DNA of 64,000 nt. Source: CAVQJU01 sp963755195. Lineage in GTDB: Bacteria; Acidobacteriota; Vicinamibacteria; Vicinamibacterales; CAVVIG01. Below are positions 17,883-28,147 of the stretch, piece after piece. Numbering within the stretch: position 1 is the first letter of the stretch; every line of letters starts with the position of its first letter. The stretch is from contig CAVWIZ010000001.1 of assembly GCA_963755195.1 (NCBI GenBank), forward strand, positions 1 to 64,000, given 5' to 3'. The notes below the pieces were generated by a model. The model saw only the letters and a program-made list of their open reading frames with translations. It was not told the origin of the DNA and did not search any database. The position numbers and the translations under genes were made by a program.

Positions 17883-19547
17883 CTACTGACGCAGCGCAAA
17901 CGAAAAGAGCGCGCTGCCCGCGGCGACGGTGACGTACTGCTTGCCGCCGATCGCATAGCTCATCGGCCCGCTGTTCACCTGGCCGCCCAGCGGAATCTTC
18001 CACAACAGATCGCCGGTGCGCGCATCGAGCGCGAAGAAATACCCTTCCTTGCCGCCGCTGAAGAGCAGGTCGGACCCCGTCGTGAGCACGCCGCCCCACG
18101 TGATGTCGTTCATCTTGAACTCCCACTTCTTCGTGAGAGTTTTCGGATCGAGTGCACGGATGGCGCCGTATCCTTCCTCTTCCTTCTTCAAGTTCGGCGT
18201 CAGGGTCGCCTGGCCCATCGGCGTGCCGTTCGGGAGGCCCGCGGCTCGCGGAAACTGGCCTTCCACCGCCACCGTACCGGTGTTCTCCCAGAGGCTGACG
18301 TAGAACAGCCCGGTCCGCGGACTGAAAGACGGCGGCGCCCAGTTGGTGGCGCCAAGGACGGTCGGCATGATCAACGTGCCTTGAGGCGTGGGAACCTGAC
18401 CGGGAATGCGGATGGGCCGGCCCTTCGGGTCGAAGCCGTCCATCCAGTTCACCTTGACGTACGGCTTGCCGAGCAGAAACTCACCGGTGGTCCGGTCGAG
18501 CACGTACGCCAGGCCGTTCCGATTCGCCCAGAGCATCAGCTTTCGCGGCCGGCCCTGCCAGATCGAGTCCACGAGTACAGGCACCTGCGTCGAGTCGTAG
18601 TCAACCTCGTCGTGCGGCGTGAACTGGTAGTGCCACTTCAGCTTGCCCGTCTCCGCATCGAGCGCAACGACGCTGTCGCTGTAGAGGTTGTCGCCGAGGC
18701 GCGAGCGGCCGTCCCAGTCGGGCGCCGGGTTGCCCGTGCCGAAGTAGATCAGATTCGCCTCGGGGTCGTACGCACCGCTGTTCCACACGCCGGCGCCGCC
18801 GGTTTGCCACGAGGTGCCCGACCATGTGTCGTTGCCAGGCTCGCCGGGACCCGGAATCGTGTAGAAGCGCCAGAGTTCCTTGCCCGACTTCGCATCGAAG
18901 GCCGCGATATAGCCGCGCACGCCGAGGTCGCCGCCGGCCAGGCCGACGACGATCTTGTCTTTCACCACCAGCGGGGCGTGCGTGATCGCGTACTTGTCGG
19001 TGATCTTGTCGGTCAGCTTCGCCACCGTCGTGTCCCACAGAATCTTGCCGGTCTTCGAGTCGATGGCCACCAGGTGCGCGTCGATCGTGCCCATGTAGAG
19101 CGTGTCGCCGAGGATCGCCAGGCCGCGACTGACTCTGCCGCAACACGGACGCGCCTCGGCCAGGGGCCGGTACTCGAGCGTCCAGAACGGCCGACCCGTG
19201 GCGGCGTCGAGCGCCACCACTTCGTACACGCCCTGAACAGGCGGGCCCTGCAGGGTGTACAGCACGCCGTCAACCACCAGCGCCGTCGCTTCGAATTTTT
19301 CGAGCGACTTGGATTGCCAAATCCACTGCAGGTCGAGGTTTTTCACGTTGGCCGGCGTGATCTGCGTGAGCGGGCTGAAGCGCTGATTGAAGGGCGTGCC
19401 CGAGTAGCTGAGCCAGTTCTGCGGCTCTTTGTCGGCGTGCAGGACGCGATCGAACGACACCTGCGCGCGAAGCGCCACGGCCGTCAGGGCGGCCGACACG
19501 AGACAGACAGCAAGAGCCGCAACGGGCGCGCGTCGCATCAATGTCAT
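17883..19547 (-). CDS. PQQ-dependent alcohol dehydrogenase-like quinoprotein
   Basis: The 554-residue product has a signal peptide (VAALAVCLVSAALTAVALRA). A single eight-bladed PQQ propeller follows: WLSYSGTPFNQRFSPL at the start, WIWQ, the vicinal cysteine pair in ARPCCGRV typical of methanol/ethanol dehydrogenases, and tryptophan-docking strands (GKILWDTTVAKL, GKELWRFYTIPG, GKLKWHYQFTPHDEVDYD). It oxidises an alcohol or aldehyde in the periplasm and passes electrons to a cytochrome. It has no haem domain of its own; the gene upstream supplies a two-haem cytochrome and overlaps it by ATGA. Confidence 0.85.
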   Translation of the reverse strand: MTLMRRAPVAALAVCLVSAALTAVALRAQVSFDRVLHADKEPQNWLSYSGTPFNQRFSPLTQITPANVKNLDLQWIWQSKSLEKFEATALVVDGVLYTLQGPPVQGVYEVVALDAATGRPFWTLEYRPLAEARPCCGRVSRGLAILGDTLYMGTIDAHLVAIDSKTGKILWDTTVAKLTDKITDKYAITHAPLVVKDKIVVGLAGGDLGVRGYIAAFDAKSGKELWRFYTIPGPGEPGNDTWSGTSWQTGGAGVWNSGAYDPEANLIYFGTGNPAPDWDGRSRLGDNLYSDSVVALDAETGKLKWHYQFTPHDEVDYDSTQVPVLVDSIWQGRPRKLMLWANRNGLAYVLDRTTGEFLLGKPYVKVNWMDGFDPKGRPIRIPGQVPTPQGTLIMPTVLGATNWAPPSFSPRTGLFYVSLWENTGTVAVEGQFPRAAGLPNGTPMGQATLTPNLKKEEEGYGAIRALDPKTLTKKWEFKMNDITWGGVLTTGSDLLFSGGKEGYFFALDARTGDLLWKIPLGGQVNSGPMSYAIGGKQYVTVAAGSALFSFALRQ

Positions 19548-20308
19548 CTCTTCTCTTTCAGCGACACGAGATAGCTGACCACGTCGGCCAGCTCCTGCGC
19601 GTTCAGTTTGTCTCGGTACGACGCCATCGGCGATTTCTCGACGAACCCGAAGTCGCGCAGATTCGACTTCTGGAACGATCGCAGCAGCTCCTTCGAATCG
19701 AGAAGCTGAACGGTGAATGTGTCCAGGTTGAGCAGTCTCCCGGTCGTCGTCGCACCGTCGCGCGCGACGACGCGGTAGAACCGGTTGGGTCCCAGAATCT
19801 CTTTGTCGGGATCGAGCACGGAGGTTTCGAGATCGGCGCTGCGGCGAAGCTGACCGACGTTGCTCAAGTCGGGGCCCAGCCGCGATCCGTTGCCGTTGAC
19901 GCGGTGACAGTCGAGGCACGCACCCTTGCTCTCGAACACCGCTTTCCCGCGCTCGGCATCGCCGGCGGCGGCGGCGCTCCGCTTGGAAGCGGCGAGCGAC
20001 CTCAGGTAGGCCACCACTTTGGCCGTTTGTTCATCCGAGAATCCGGTCGCCGGCATCGTCGTACCTGGAATGCCGTTCTTGATAATCTGCGCGAGGTCCG
20101 CATCGGACACCGCGCGGCGGAACTGGCCGCGGCCCAGGTCGATGCCCGCCACCTGATTGCCGTCGGGACCATGACAGTTCGCGCACGTGTCGCGGAAGAC
20201 ACGTCCGCCGTCTGCGATGTCGGCGGCGGTGTCGTGCTGGGCGGCAAGCGTGCCGCCTGCGAGCAACGCGCCCACGACCAACAGCGTGCACACTTCAGCA
20301 GCGCGCAT
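19544..20308 (-). CDS. Secreted di-haem cytochrome c, partner of the PQQ dehydrogenase
   Basis: This 254-residue protein has a signal peptide (CTLLVVGALLAGGTLAAQ) and two haem-c sites, CANCH and CLDCH, each in its own cytochrome domain. Both domains have candidate Met ligands (GTTMPATGFSD in the first). The C-terminal third carries a putative-haem-binding extension (LLRSFQKSNLRDFGF, SPMASYRDKLNAQELADVVSYL). It is the likely electron acceptor of the overlapping quinoprotein. Upstream at 20327-20375, on the minus strand, TTGACG and TAAGAT could form a weak promoter. Confidence 0.85.
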   Translation of the reverse strand: MRAAEVCTLLVVGALLAGGTLAAQHDTAADIADGGRVFRDTCANCHGPDGNQVAGIDLGRGQFRRAVSDADLAQIIKNGIPGTTMPATGFSDEQTAKVVAYLRSLAASKRSAAAAGDAERGKAVFESKGACLDCHRVNGNGSRLGPDLSNVGQLRRSADLETSVLDPDKEILGPNRFYRVVARDGATTTGRLLNLDTFTVQLLDSKELLRSFQKSNLRDFGFVEKSPMASYRDKLNAQELADVVSYLVSLKEKR

Positions 20309-20382
20309 GGCTCGAAATCCTAACAATGTGGAGGCATCTTACTTCACCAGGGGAATCGTCAAGCTTCACCCCACCTGACACA

Positions 20383-20796
20383 GGGTAGTGGTCAAGTTTA
20401 AATCCCTAGCGTTTCTTGCCCAGTCTTGGCCGTGCAGCACGAACCTTCGTCTTGGGTTTCCGTAGGTTTGCCACCAGTCTTGCCAAGGCGCGGAGTCCGT
20501 CCTTTTGGGCGCATAACTCGATGAGCATGGACTCGATGCGGTCAAGCTGCCGTGAGTCGTGATCCCGCTGGTCAGGCATTGGCTGGCATCTGGTTTAGAC
20601 GGGTTCCGCCCCTCTTGCCACTTTCAGGAATGTCATCCGAGTTAATCGCGCGTGAAGCTTCACGCCGTGCTGAGCAGTTTAGCGTACAGGTTGGATAGGC
20701 GATCGCCGAAGCCGCTATTACTTGATGTCACTCGCGCGCACATGATGTTCACGAGGCCAGTTGGACGAGTCCTCTATTCAAACTTGACCACTACCC
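20383..20796. mobile_element. Small element with 17-bp perfect terminal inverted repeats
   Basis: Bases 20383-20399 (GGGTAGTGGTCAAGTTT) and 20780-20796 are perfect inverted copies, enclosing 414 bases. ACACAGG occurs on both flanks (20378 and 20799), which could be a target duplication with a small offset. The interior holds one 57-residue basic reading frame and no transposase. The A+T content is visibly higher than in the surrounding genes. I read it as a non-autonomous insertion-sequence derivative. The family cannot be fixed from the ends alone. Confidence 0.6.
20406..20579 (-). CDS. 57-residue basic protein inside the small mobile element
   Basis: The frame runs from ATG 20579 to TAG 20406, starting MPDQRDHDSRQLDRIES. 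The N-terminal half is helical (LDRIESMLIELCAQKDGLRAL). The C-terminal half is very basic (ANLRKPKTKVRAARPRLGKKR). It resembles the small accessory frames that accompany some transposases, but I cannot assign a family. It could be a captured DNA-binding tail, or non-coding. Confidence 0.35.
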   Translation of the reverse strand: MPDQRDHDSRQLDRIESMLIELCAQKDGLRALARLVANLRKPKTKVRAARPRLGKKR

Positions 20797-20953
20797 CACA
20801 CAGGAGTGTGATCCGTCTGTTCCGTATCAGAACAGTCCCAAAGCGTCGTCAACGGAGGCGCTGTGCCAGGTAAATCTCAAGAGCGCCTATGGTTAAGGCC
20901 AACGATGAGGGCACGAAGATGGGTGGCGCGAGTCTTGGACTCAAGAGGACATC

Positions 20954-21196
20954 ATGGTCTACTACATGACAGATGGACCAAATAACTTCCGGCGTCCACC
21001 GGTGCCTCCTGTTTGCCCGAAGTGCGGAAGTCATCGAACCCAGATCGTCGGCGTCCACAAAGATGCCAGCACGATCAATATCCGCTGCGGCCACTGTGGT
21101 GAGGTTTCAACGGTGCCGGCGCCTGCCGCCGACACCAAGAGCAAGGCCGGCGCACCGGCAGAGCTCCTGGAAGTGGAGGAAGAGGGAGTAGCGTAA
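20954..21196 (+). CDS. Small zinc-ribbon protein
   Basis: This is an 80-residue protein with two cysteine pairs, CPKCGSH (residues 21-24) and CGHCGE (residues 45-48), separated by a beta-hairpin-like segment. That is a typical single zinc ribbon. The tail after residue 55 is Ala/Glu-rich and probably disordered. It may bind nucleic acid or act as a partner subunit, but nothing shows which. A GAGGA site precedes ATG 20954; ATG 20966 is an alternative. It lies alone between the small element and a flavoprotein gene. Confidence 0.55.
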   Translation: MVYYMTDGPNNFRRPPVPPVCPKCGSHRTQIVGVHKDASTINIRCGHCGEVSTVPAPAADTKSKAGAPAELLEVEEEGVA

Positions 21197-21272
21197 GCTT
21201 TCACCCCTGAGTTCCGATCGCCCTGGCTGGCGCGAGGTCGCGGATATAGCGGATGTCGCCGATGTTGTCATC

Positions 21273-22490
21273 GTGGGCGCCGGCGCCGCCGGTCTCGCCA
21301 CGGCGATCTTCGCGCGACGTCTTGCCCCCCACTGCTCCGTCCTGCTCCTCGACAGCGCGCGCCGGCCAGGCGCGAAAATCCTCGTCAGCGGCGGCTCTCG
21401 CTGCAACGTCACAAACGCCGTCGTATCGGACGCCGACTTCTGGGGCGGACGGCGCACGATCGTCCGCCGCGTCCTCCGCGCGCTTCCCGTGCGCGACACC
21501 ATCAGTTTCTTCAGCGACATCGGCGTCGGCCTGCGCCAGGAGGCCGACGGGAAGCTCTTTCCAGGCACCAACCGGGCCCGCGACGTCCTCGACGCGCTGC
21601 TGAACGAAACGCGGCGCGTTGGCGCCACGCTCGCCGCCGACGCCCGTGTGCTCGACATCGCGCGCGACGCCGGCGGATTTCGCGTCGTGACGAAGCACGG
21701 CGACATTCGAGCAACCCGCGTCGTCCTTGCCACGGGTGGACAATCACTGCCGAAGAGCGGAAGCGACGGCGCCGGCTTCGACATGGCGCGTCGCCTCGGC
21801 CATACAGTGGTGGCGACGACGCCGGCGCTCGTCCCGTTGCTGCTGTCGCGCGACGCCGATCCGATCCACAAGGAACTGAGCGGCGTCGCGCACGTCGTCG
21901 AGCTGGCGCTCTGGGTTGACGGGGCGGTGGCGATCCGCCTGACCGGTTCGCTCCTGTGGACCCACTTCGGCATCAGCGGGCCGGTGACACTCGACATGTC
22001 TCGACACTGGCTTCGCGCCCAACTCGACGGGCGCGCCGTGTCGCTCACGGCCGGCTTTTGTCCGGGCCAGCGCTTCGACGAGCTCGACGCATGGTGGACC
22101 AAGCGCGCGATCGAACGGCCGCAGACCTCGCTCGCGAGCGCCCTTTCGACGATCCTTCCTGCATCGGTGGCGGCGGCACTTCTGCGCCGGCTGACGCTCG
22201 ATGCGGGAACCGCGCTCGCTCATCTCAGGCGCGACGATCGGCGACGGCTCGCCCACGCGCTGAGCGCGTGGCCGCTCGAGGTGATCGGTTCTCGCGGGTA
22301 CAACTACGCGGAAGCGACGGCGGGCGGCGTCACGTTGACCGAAATCGATCCGGCGACCATGCAGTCGCGGATCTGTCCGGGCCTGTACCTCGTGGGCGAG
22401 ATTCTGGACGTGGACGGCCGGATTGGCGGCTTCAACTTCCAGTGGGCGTGGTCGAGCGCGCGCGTGGCGGCCGCGGCGCTCGGCGCATAA
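21273..22490 (+). CDS. HI0933/YhiN-family FAD-dependent oxidoreductase
   Basis: A flavoprotein of about 405 residues. It has the FAD dinucleotide motif (VVIVGAGAAGLATAIFA), the family signature ILVSGGSRCNVTNA, VLATGGQSLPKSGSDGAGF, THFGISGPVTLDMS and the C-terminal GVTLTEIDPATMQSRICPGLYLVGEILDVDGRIGG. The biological reaction of this family is not settled. The GTG at 21273 is the first conventional start, but it cuts off the first strand (encoded from about 21261). The frame stays open back to 21192 with only CTG 21207 as an alternative, so the true start is probably upstream. Confidence 0.85.
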   Translation: MGAGAAGLATAIFARRLAPHCSVLLLDSARRPGAKILVSGGSRCNVTNAVVSDADFWGGRRTIVRRVLRALPVRDTISFFSDIGVGLRQEADGKLFPGTNRARDVLDALLNETRRVGATLAADARVLDIARDAGGFRVVTKHGDIRATRVVLATGGQSLPKSGSDGAGFDMARRLGHTVVATTPALVPLLLSRDADPIHKELSGVAHVVELALWVDGAVAIRLTGSLLWTHFGISGPVTLDMSRHWLRAQLDGRAVSLTAGFCPGQRFDELDAWWTKRAIERPQTSLASALSTILPASVAAALLRRLTLDAGTALAHLRRDDRRRLAHALSAWPLEVIGSRGYNYAEATAGGVTLTEIDPATMQSRICPGLYLVGEILDVDGRIGGFNFQWAWSSARVAAAALGA

Positions 22491-22602
22491 TCAGCGACCA
22501 GCGTCCGATCGCTCGAGTCCGAACCACCCCAGATTGCCGCAGGCACGTACGTCATCTGCCGGATGACAGGGGCGCACGCGATCGACTACCGTTGCTGCCG
22601 TC

Positions 22603-23854
22603 ATGTCGGGCCGATCGCGTTTTGCTCTCCTTTCCCTTACGGTTTTCACCACGTGGCTGGCGTCGGCCGCCATGCGGCTTCACGCGCAAGGCGCCTCCGC
22701 CGATCTCACGCGACCCTTGACGTTTCAAAACACCCTCGACATGGCCACGTCGAGGAACCTGGGGCTCGCGGCCGCGCGGCGTCAGCGGGCGATTCGCGAC
22801 GCGGCGGTTCGCACGGCAGGTCAGCGTCTCAACCCCGATGTCGGCGTCGATTTCACGCAGGACACCCCGCACTACGGCGTCATGTTCAACGTCCCGGTGG
22901 AAATCGGCGGCAGGCGCGGGCGGCGCATCGACCTGGCCAAGGAAGAACTGACGCTGGCCGACGTGGACGTGCAGGCCGAGATGCGCAGCGTCCGTCGCGA
23001 GGTGCGCGCGGCGTTCTACACGCTGGTCGCTGCGGACGAGCAGGTGCAGCTCGCCGACACCGCGCTCACCATCGCGCGCAGCCTCCGCGACGCCGCGCAG
23101 CTGCGCTTCGACACCGGCGCCGCGCCTCGACTCGAAGTGCTGCAGGCCGACCTTGGTGTGGCCCGGACCGAAACCGATCTCGACCTGGCGACGAGCGCTC
23201 GAGCCGTGACGCAAGCCGCGCTCAACGGCGTGCTGAACCTGCCCCCGCAGCAGACACTGACACTCGCGGGAACGTTGTCCGATCACCTCGAGGCGCCCGC
23301 CTTCGACAGCGCGCTCACGCTCGCCACGGCGTCCAACGTGGACCTCGTGCGACTCGACAAGGAAATCGCCATCGAACAACGGCGCCTGGAGCTCGTGCGC
23401 GCCGAACGGACGCCGACGCCGGTGTTCTCGATCGGCGGCGTCTTCAGCTCTCCTGAGCTGAGCAAAGGCCTCGCCGGTTCCGTCGGTATCGGTCTGCCGA
23501 TCTTCAGCCGGAACCAGGGCGAGATCGCTGCAGTCGATTGCCGTGACGTCGCAGCTGCGCGCCAGGCGCGACGCCGAGCGACGGGCCCTCGAGACGAGCA
23601 TCTTCGTCACGCTCGGGAAGATCGACGCGCAGCGCAGACAGTTCAACGCGTACCAGCAGCGACTGGTGCCGACCGCGGCGAACCTCGGAACGCTGGCCGA
23701 AGAAAGCTACCGCGCGGGACGCACGTCGGTGCTTGACGTGTTGATCGTGCAGCGCAATCTTCGCGACTTCAGGCGCGAAGCGCTGCAGGCGGGCCTGGAT
23801 CTTCAACTCTTGCTCGCCGATCTGGAGGAATTGCTTGGCTCCGCACTGCCCTAG
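22603..23854 (+). CDS. TolC-family outer-membrane efflux protein (one frameshift)
   Basis: The corrected length is 416 residues. A signal peptide (LLSLTVFTTWLASAAMRLHA) is followed by two TolC repeats of paired long helices. The first runs LTFQNTLDMATSRNLGLAAARRQ to FDTGAAPRLEVLQADLGVA. The second includes SYRAGRTSVLDVLIVQRNLRD, the classic end of the second repeat. An extra base near 23533 splits it just after GLPIFSRNQGEIA. It forms the outer-membrane channel for the HlyD/RND pair immediately downstream. Confidence 0.85.
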
Positions 23855-23855
23855 A

Positions 23856-25060
23856 ATGCTTCGCTCGAAAAGGGCTGAGGGCCAAAGAGACAGGGCTGAG
23901 GGCAAAGGGCGCCCTGAGCTCTTAGCCCTTCTCCTCGTCGCCGCGCTGATAGCCGTGGGTTGTGGCGCGAAGAAGGACGAAGAGGAGCCCGCGGCGGCCG
24001 ACGTGCCGACGATCGTGGCCGATGTGGCGAAGGTCACGCGCACGACGTTGACCGACGAACTGGTCGTGCGCGGCTCCATCGCAGCGGCCCCGAACGACGA
24101 TGTGAAGGTGAGCGCCCTGGTGGCGGGGCGGGTCGAGGCGGTGACGGTGGCCGAGGGCGACGCCGTGCGAGAGGGCCAGGCCATCGCCGAGCTCGATCGG
24201 CGCCCCTTCGACGATCAGCGACGGCAGGCCGCCGCGGTCCTCGAACAGGCTCGGGCGCAGGTCGAAAACGCCCGGCTCAATCTGCAGCGGAATCAACAGT
24301 TGTTCGAGCGGGGCATCTCGGCGGGCAAGGAAGTCGAAGACGCGCGGACGCAGGTGGCGGCGGCACAAGCGGCCGTCGAACAAGCCGCGGCGGCGCTCAG
24401 TACCGCCGATCGCAACGTCGAGCGCGCGCACGTGCGGTCGCCGATTGCCGGCCAGGTCGTCAAACGCATGGTCAGCGTCGGTGAACAGGTGGACGGCACC
24501 GCGGCACAACCGATCGTGCAAGATTGCCAACCTCGATCGCGCCGAGCTGGCGGCGAACGTGCCGGCCGAGTATCTGTCTCGCGTCAGGGTCGGCCAGACC
24601 GTGTCGGTCAGCACCGACGCGTACGCCGGCCGCACGTTCGCCGGCGCCATCCTCGCGATTGCGCCCGCAGTCGATCCGACGACCAACGCCGCGCTCGTGC
24701 GTATTCGCGTGGCCAACGGCGGAGACGTGCTGAAAGTCGGCATGTTCGCCGAGGCGCGCGTTCGGCTTGGCGAGCACGTCGGCGCGCTGGTTGTTCCAGC
24801 GTCGGCGCTCGTGCGCGACCAGCGCGGGACGTCGGTTTACGTCGTGACCGGCGACATCGCCGAACGCACCGCTGTGAAGGTGGGCCTCGAGCACGCCGAC
24901 GCGGTTGAGATTCTGTCGGGCCTCGATGAAGGCCAGACCGTGCTGACCTCGTCCGTGTACGGCCTCGGCGAGAGCGCCAAGCTGGCGCTCCCGCTCTCAA
25001 GCCGTTCCTGCCCCTCCCGCCCGTCCTGCCCGTCCTGCCTCGGGATCCCAGAAGCCATGA
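23856..25060 (+). CDS. RND efflux periplasmic adaptor, HlyD/MFP family lipoprotein (two frameshifts)
   Basis: The corrected length is 400 residues. It has a hydrophobic leader ending IAVGC (lipoprotein cleavage, Cys acylation), a barrel-sandwich hybrid domain split around a helical hairpin (VSALVAGRVEAVTVAEGDAV; ERAHVRSPIAGQVVKRMVSVGEQV), a beta-barrel (NVPAEYLSRVRVGQTVSVSTDA) and a membrane-proximal domain. Extra bases near 24529 and 25001 break the frame. Removing the second yields a Pro-rich tail and a TGA overlapping the RND start (ATGA). Both ends overlap short-period repeats (23868-23935, 24997-25041), so part of the N-terminal basic region and the C-terminal tail are repeat-encoded. 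Confidence 0.8.
23868..23935. repeat. AGGGCTGAGGGC repeat with hairpin, TolC/HlyD junction
   Basis: Near-copies of AGGGCTGAGGGC occur at 23873 and 23893. They are followed by an inverted counterpart ending TTAGCCCTT, so the stretch can fold (AAGGGCT pairs with AGCCCTT). It begins 12 bases after the adaptor ATG and encodes its Arg/Glu/Gly-rich N-region. A related hairpin is at 43526-43545. Confidence 0.6.
24997..25041. repeat. CCTGCC pyrimidine repeat at the adaptor 3' end
   Basis: Several CCTGCC/CCCGCC units with a 6-9 base period form a nearly pure pyrimidine strand. They encode the Ala/Pro/Arg tail of the HlyD adaptor. The same family occurs at 59626-59697 between dapA and dapB. Confidence 0.6.
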
Positions 25061-28000
25061 ACCTCGCCCGCTTCGCGAAAGACAACGCGCCGCGTCATCG
25101 TCTTCGGCGTGCTCTTCGTCACGCTCGCCGGCGCCTATTCGATGACCACGCTGCCGAGCGGCATCTACCCCGAAGTCGAGTTCCCGCGCATCGCGATCGT
25201 GGCGCACTCGGGCGATCTCTCGCCGCGGATCATGATGATCGCCGTCACGCGGCCGCTCGAAGAAGCGGCGCGCGAAGTGCTGGGCGTCCGTCGCGTGCGG
25301 TCGCGGACCATTCGCGGCGCCACCGAGATCTCGGTCATCTTCAACCCCGACGCCGACATGCCGTACGCCCTGCAGCTGATGCAGGGCAAGGTGGACGAAG
25401 TACGCCCGGGCCTGCCCTCGGGCACGGAGATTCGCGTCGAACGCATGACGCCGTCGCTCTTCCCGATGATGAGCTTCAACGTCACGGGCGATCTTCCCGC
25501 CAGCGATCTGCGCGACATCGCGATGTTCCAGATTCGGCCGCTGCTCAGCCGCATTCCCGGCGTCTCGCGCGTGGACGTGTCGGCCACCGACGAGCGCGAG
25601 GTGTCGGTGATCGTCGATCCGAACAAGCTGAACGCCGCCAGGCTGACCCTCGACCAGGTGGCGCAGGCGCTCAAGAACGCCAACCAGATCACGTCGGTCG
25701 GACGGCTGCCGAAGGACTATCAGCAGTTCCTCGTCCTGGCCACCGGCGAGTTGACCAGCCTCGACGACGATCGGCGGCACCGTCGTCGCGTTCCGGCAGC
25801 AGACGCCGGTCTACCTCGGCGACATCGCCGAGGTGCGCGAAGGCGTCGTCGATCGCACCACGCTCATCACCGGCAACGGCCAACCGGCGGCCGTCGTCAA
25901 CGTCGCGCGCCAGATCCGCGGCAACATCCTCGCGATCGCGCAGGGCGTCGAAGCGACGCTGCGCGACAACGCCCGGTCGCTGCCGCCCGCGATTCGCATC
26001 TCGAAGGTGTACGACCTGGCGGCGTTCGTCCGCGACGCGGTGCAGAGCGTCGGCGAGGCGATCCTCATCGGCAGCCTCCTGGCGATCTTCGTGCTGCTGG
26101 CGTTCCTGCGCGACTGGCGCGCCACCTTCGTGGCCGCGACGACACTGCCGTTGACGATCGTCGGCACGTTCTTCGTCCTTCACATGGCCGGCGGCACGAT
26201 CAACCTCATGTCGATGGGCGGTCTGGCGATCGCGATCGGTCTCGTCATCGACGATGCGATTGTCGTCGTCGAAGAACATTCATCGGCACCTGGTCGCGGG
26301 CGAAACGCCGGCGGTGGCCGCCGAGCACGGCACGAACGAGCTGGTCGGCGCCGTCATCGGATCGACGCTGACGACGGTCGTCGTGTTCATCCCGCTCGGG
26401 TTGCTGCAGGGCATGGTCGGCCAGTTCTTCGCGGCGCTGTCGCTGACGCTGTTCGGCGGCCGTGCTGCTGTCGCTCGTCTACGCGCTGCTCTTCATCCCC
26501 GTCCCGGCGGCTCGGCTGCTCAAGGCTCGAGCCGGGGACGACCGGGACGCCGTCTGGCTGAGCCGGCGGTACGAGGCGTTTCTGCGGGGCGCGTTGGCGC
26601 GGCCGGCGTGGGTGATTGCCGTCACGCTCATCGTGGCCGTCGCCGGAGGGCTGTTCTACTTCCGGCTGGAGACGGGGTTCCTTCCGGAAATGGACGAGGG
26701 CGGGTACGTCATCGACTACGTGACGCCGCCCGGGACGTCGCTGCCGGAAACCGATCGGATGGTTCGGCGGATCGAAACCATCCTCGCGAAGACGCCGGAG
26801 ATTGCCGACTTCACGCGGCGGACCGGCACCGAAATGGGCATGTTCGCGACGGAGCAGAACAGCGGCGACATCCTCGTGCGGCTCAAGCCCCGATCCGCGC
26901 GCGACAAAAGCGTCGAGGATCTGATCGAGTCGGAGCGCGAGCAGTTCGCCAGGGAAATGTCGGGGATGACGATCGAGTTCGTCCAGATTCTGCAGGACAT
27001 GCTCGGCGATCTGGAGGGCGCGCCCGAGCCGGTCGAGGTGAAGGTGTTCGGCGACGACATCGGCACGCTCGAAACGCTCGCCGCGCGTCTCGGCGACAAG
27101 TTGAAGAAGATCGACGGGCTCGTCGACCTCGTCGAGCCGCGGCGGGGGAATCCCGAGCTCGAGGTTCGCATCGATCCGACGCGCGCCGCGAAGGCCGGCT
27201 TCACGACCCAGGACGTGTCGACCCAGCTCGTCGAACGGCCTGCTCGGCGAGGTCGCCACCGAGGTGCGCCGCGCCGATCGACTGATCGATCTGCGCGTTC
27301 GGTATCCGGACGCGTACCGGTTCAATGCCGACGTGGATTCGCGAGTATCCGCTGGTCACGCCCGCGGGCGGCGTCGTGCCGCTGTCGGCGACAGCGGACA
27401 TCGCGCCCGTCGAAGGCACGGCGCAGCTGTATCGCGAAGATCTGAAGCAGATGGTGCCGATCACCGGCCGGCTCGAAGGCCGCGACATGGGCAGCGTCGT
27501 CGCTGACGTGCAGGACGTGCTGGCGTCGGAGCGCCTGCCGGTCGGCTACACGTACGCGATCGGCGGGCAGTACGAAACGCAGCAGGAGTCGTTCCGGTCG
27601 CTGCATGGTCGTGCTCGGCGGTTGCCGTGCTGCTGGTGTTCGGCCTGCTCGTCGCGCAGTTCCGGCGGTTCACCGCGGCGCTCGTCATCATGTCGGCCGC
27701 GCCGCTGTCGCTCGTCGGCGCGTTCGGGCTGCTCGTGCTCACCGGCACGCCGCTCAACGTCTCGTCGTTCATGGGCCTGATTCTGCTCATCGGCCTCATC
27801 GTGAAGAACGGGATCATCCTCATCGACTACGCGGACAGCCTGACGGCGGAGCGGCCTCGAGCGCCGCGAAGCGCTCGTGCGCGCCGGCGCCATCCGGCTC
27901 CGGCCGATTCTGATGACGACGCTGTGCACGCTGTTCGGGTTGCTGCCGCTCGCGCTCGGGCTCGGCGCGGGGGCCGAGCTGCAGAAGCCGCTGGCGATTG

Positions 28001-28147
28001 CGGTGATCGGCGGATTGTCGGTGTCGACGGTCGTGACGCTCGTGTTCGTCCCGACGCTGATGTCGATTCTGCCGGCGGTCACAGCTGCCGACCCAGCGAG
28101 CTCGGCCGGCTGGCCGCCAATTCCCGGCGGCCGACCACCGACTCTAG
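25057..28147 (+). CDS. RND-family efflux permease (ten single-base frameshifts)
   Basis: Reading through with ten one-base removals (near 25092, 25771, 26277, 26458, 27236, 27334, 27606, 27624, 27857 and 28070) gives 1026 residues, the normal size of an RND proton antiporter. Visible are TM1 (IVFGVLFVTLAGAYSM), porter domains, the TM4 proton-relay motif GGLAIAIGLVIDDAIVVVEN with its Asp pair, and TM segments 8-12 in the second half (SFMGLILLIGLIVKNGIILIDYA; TTLCTLFGLLPLALGLGAGAELQKPLAI). It works with the adjacent adaptor and TolC. The substrate class (drug or metal) is not clear. The last correction is the least certain; it puts the stop at TAG 28145-28147. Confidence 0.75.

Noticed and set aside
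23835..25060. Direct fusion of the HlyD adaptor to the RND permease
   Set aside because: The open frame across 25057 exists only because of an extra base near 25001. Without it the adaptor ends at TGA 25058-25060, overlapping the permease ATG.
25057..28147. Programmed +1 frameshifting in the permease
   Set aside because: The ten sites share no slippery sequence or common codon, and ten shifts in one message would be unprecedented.
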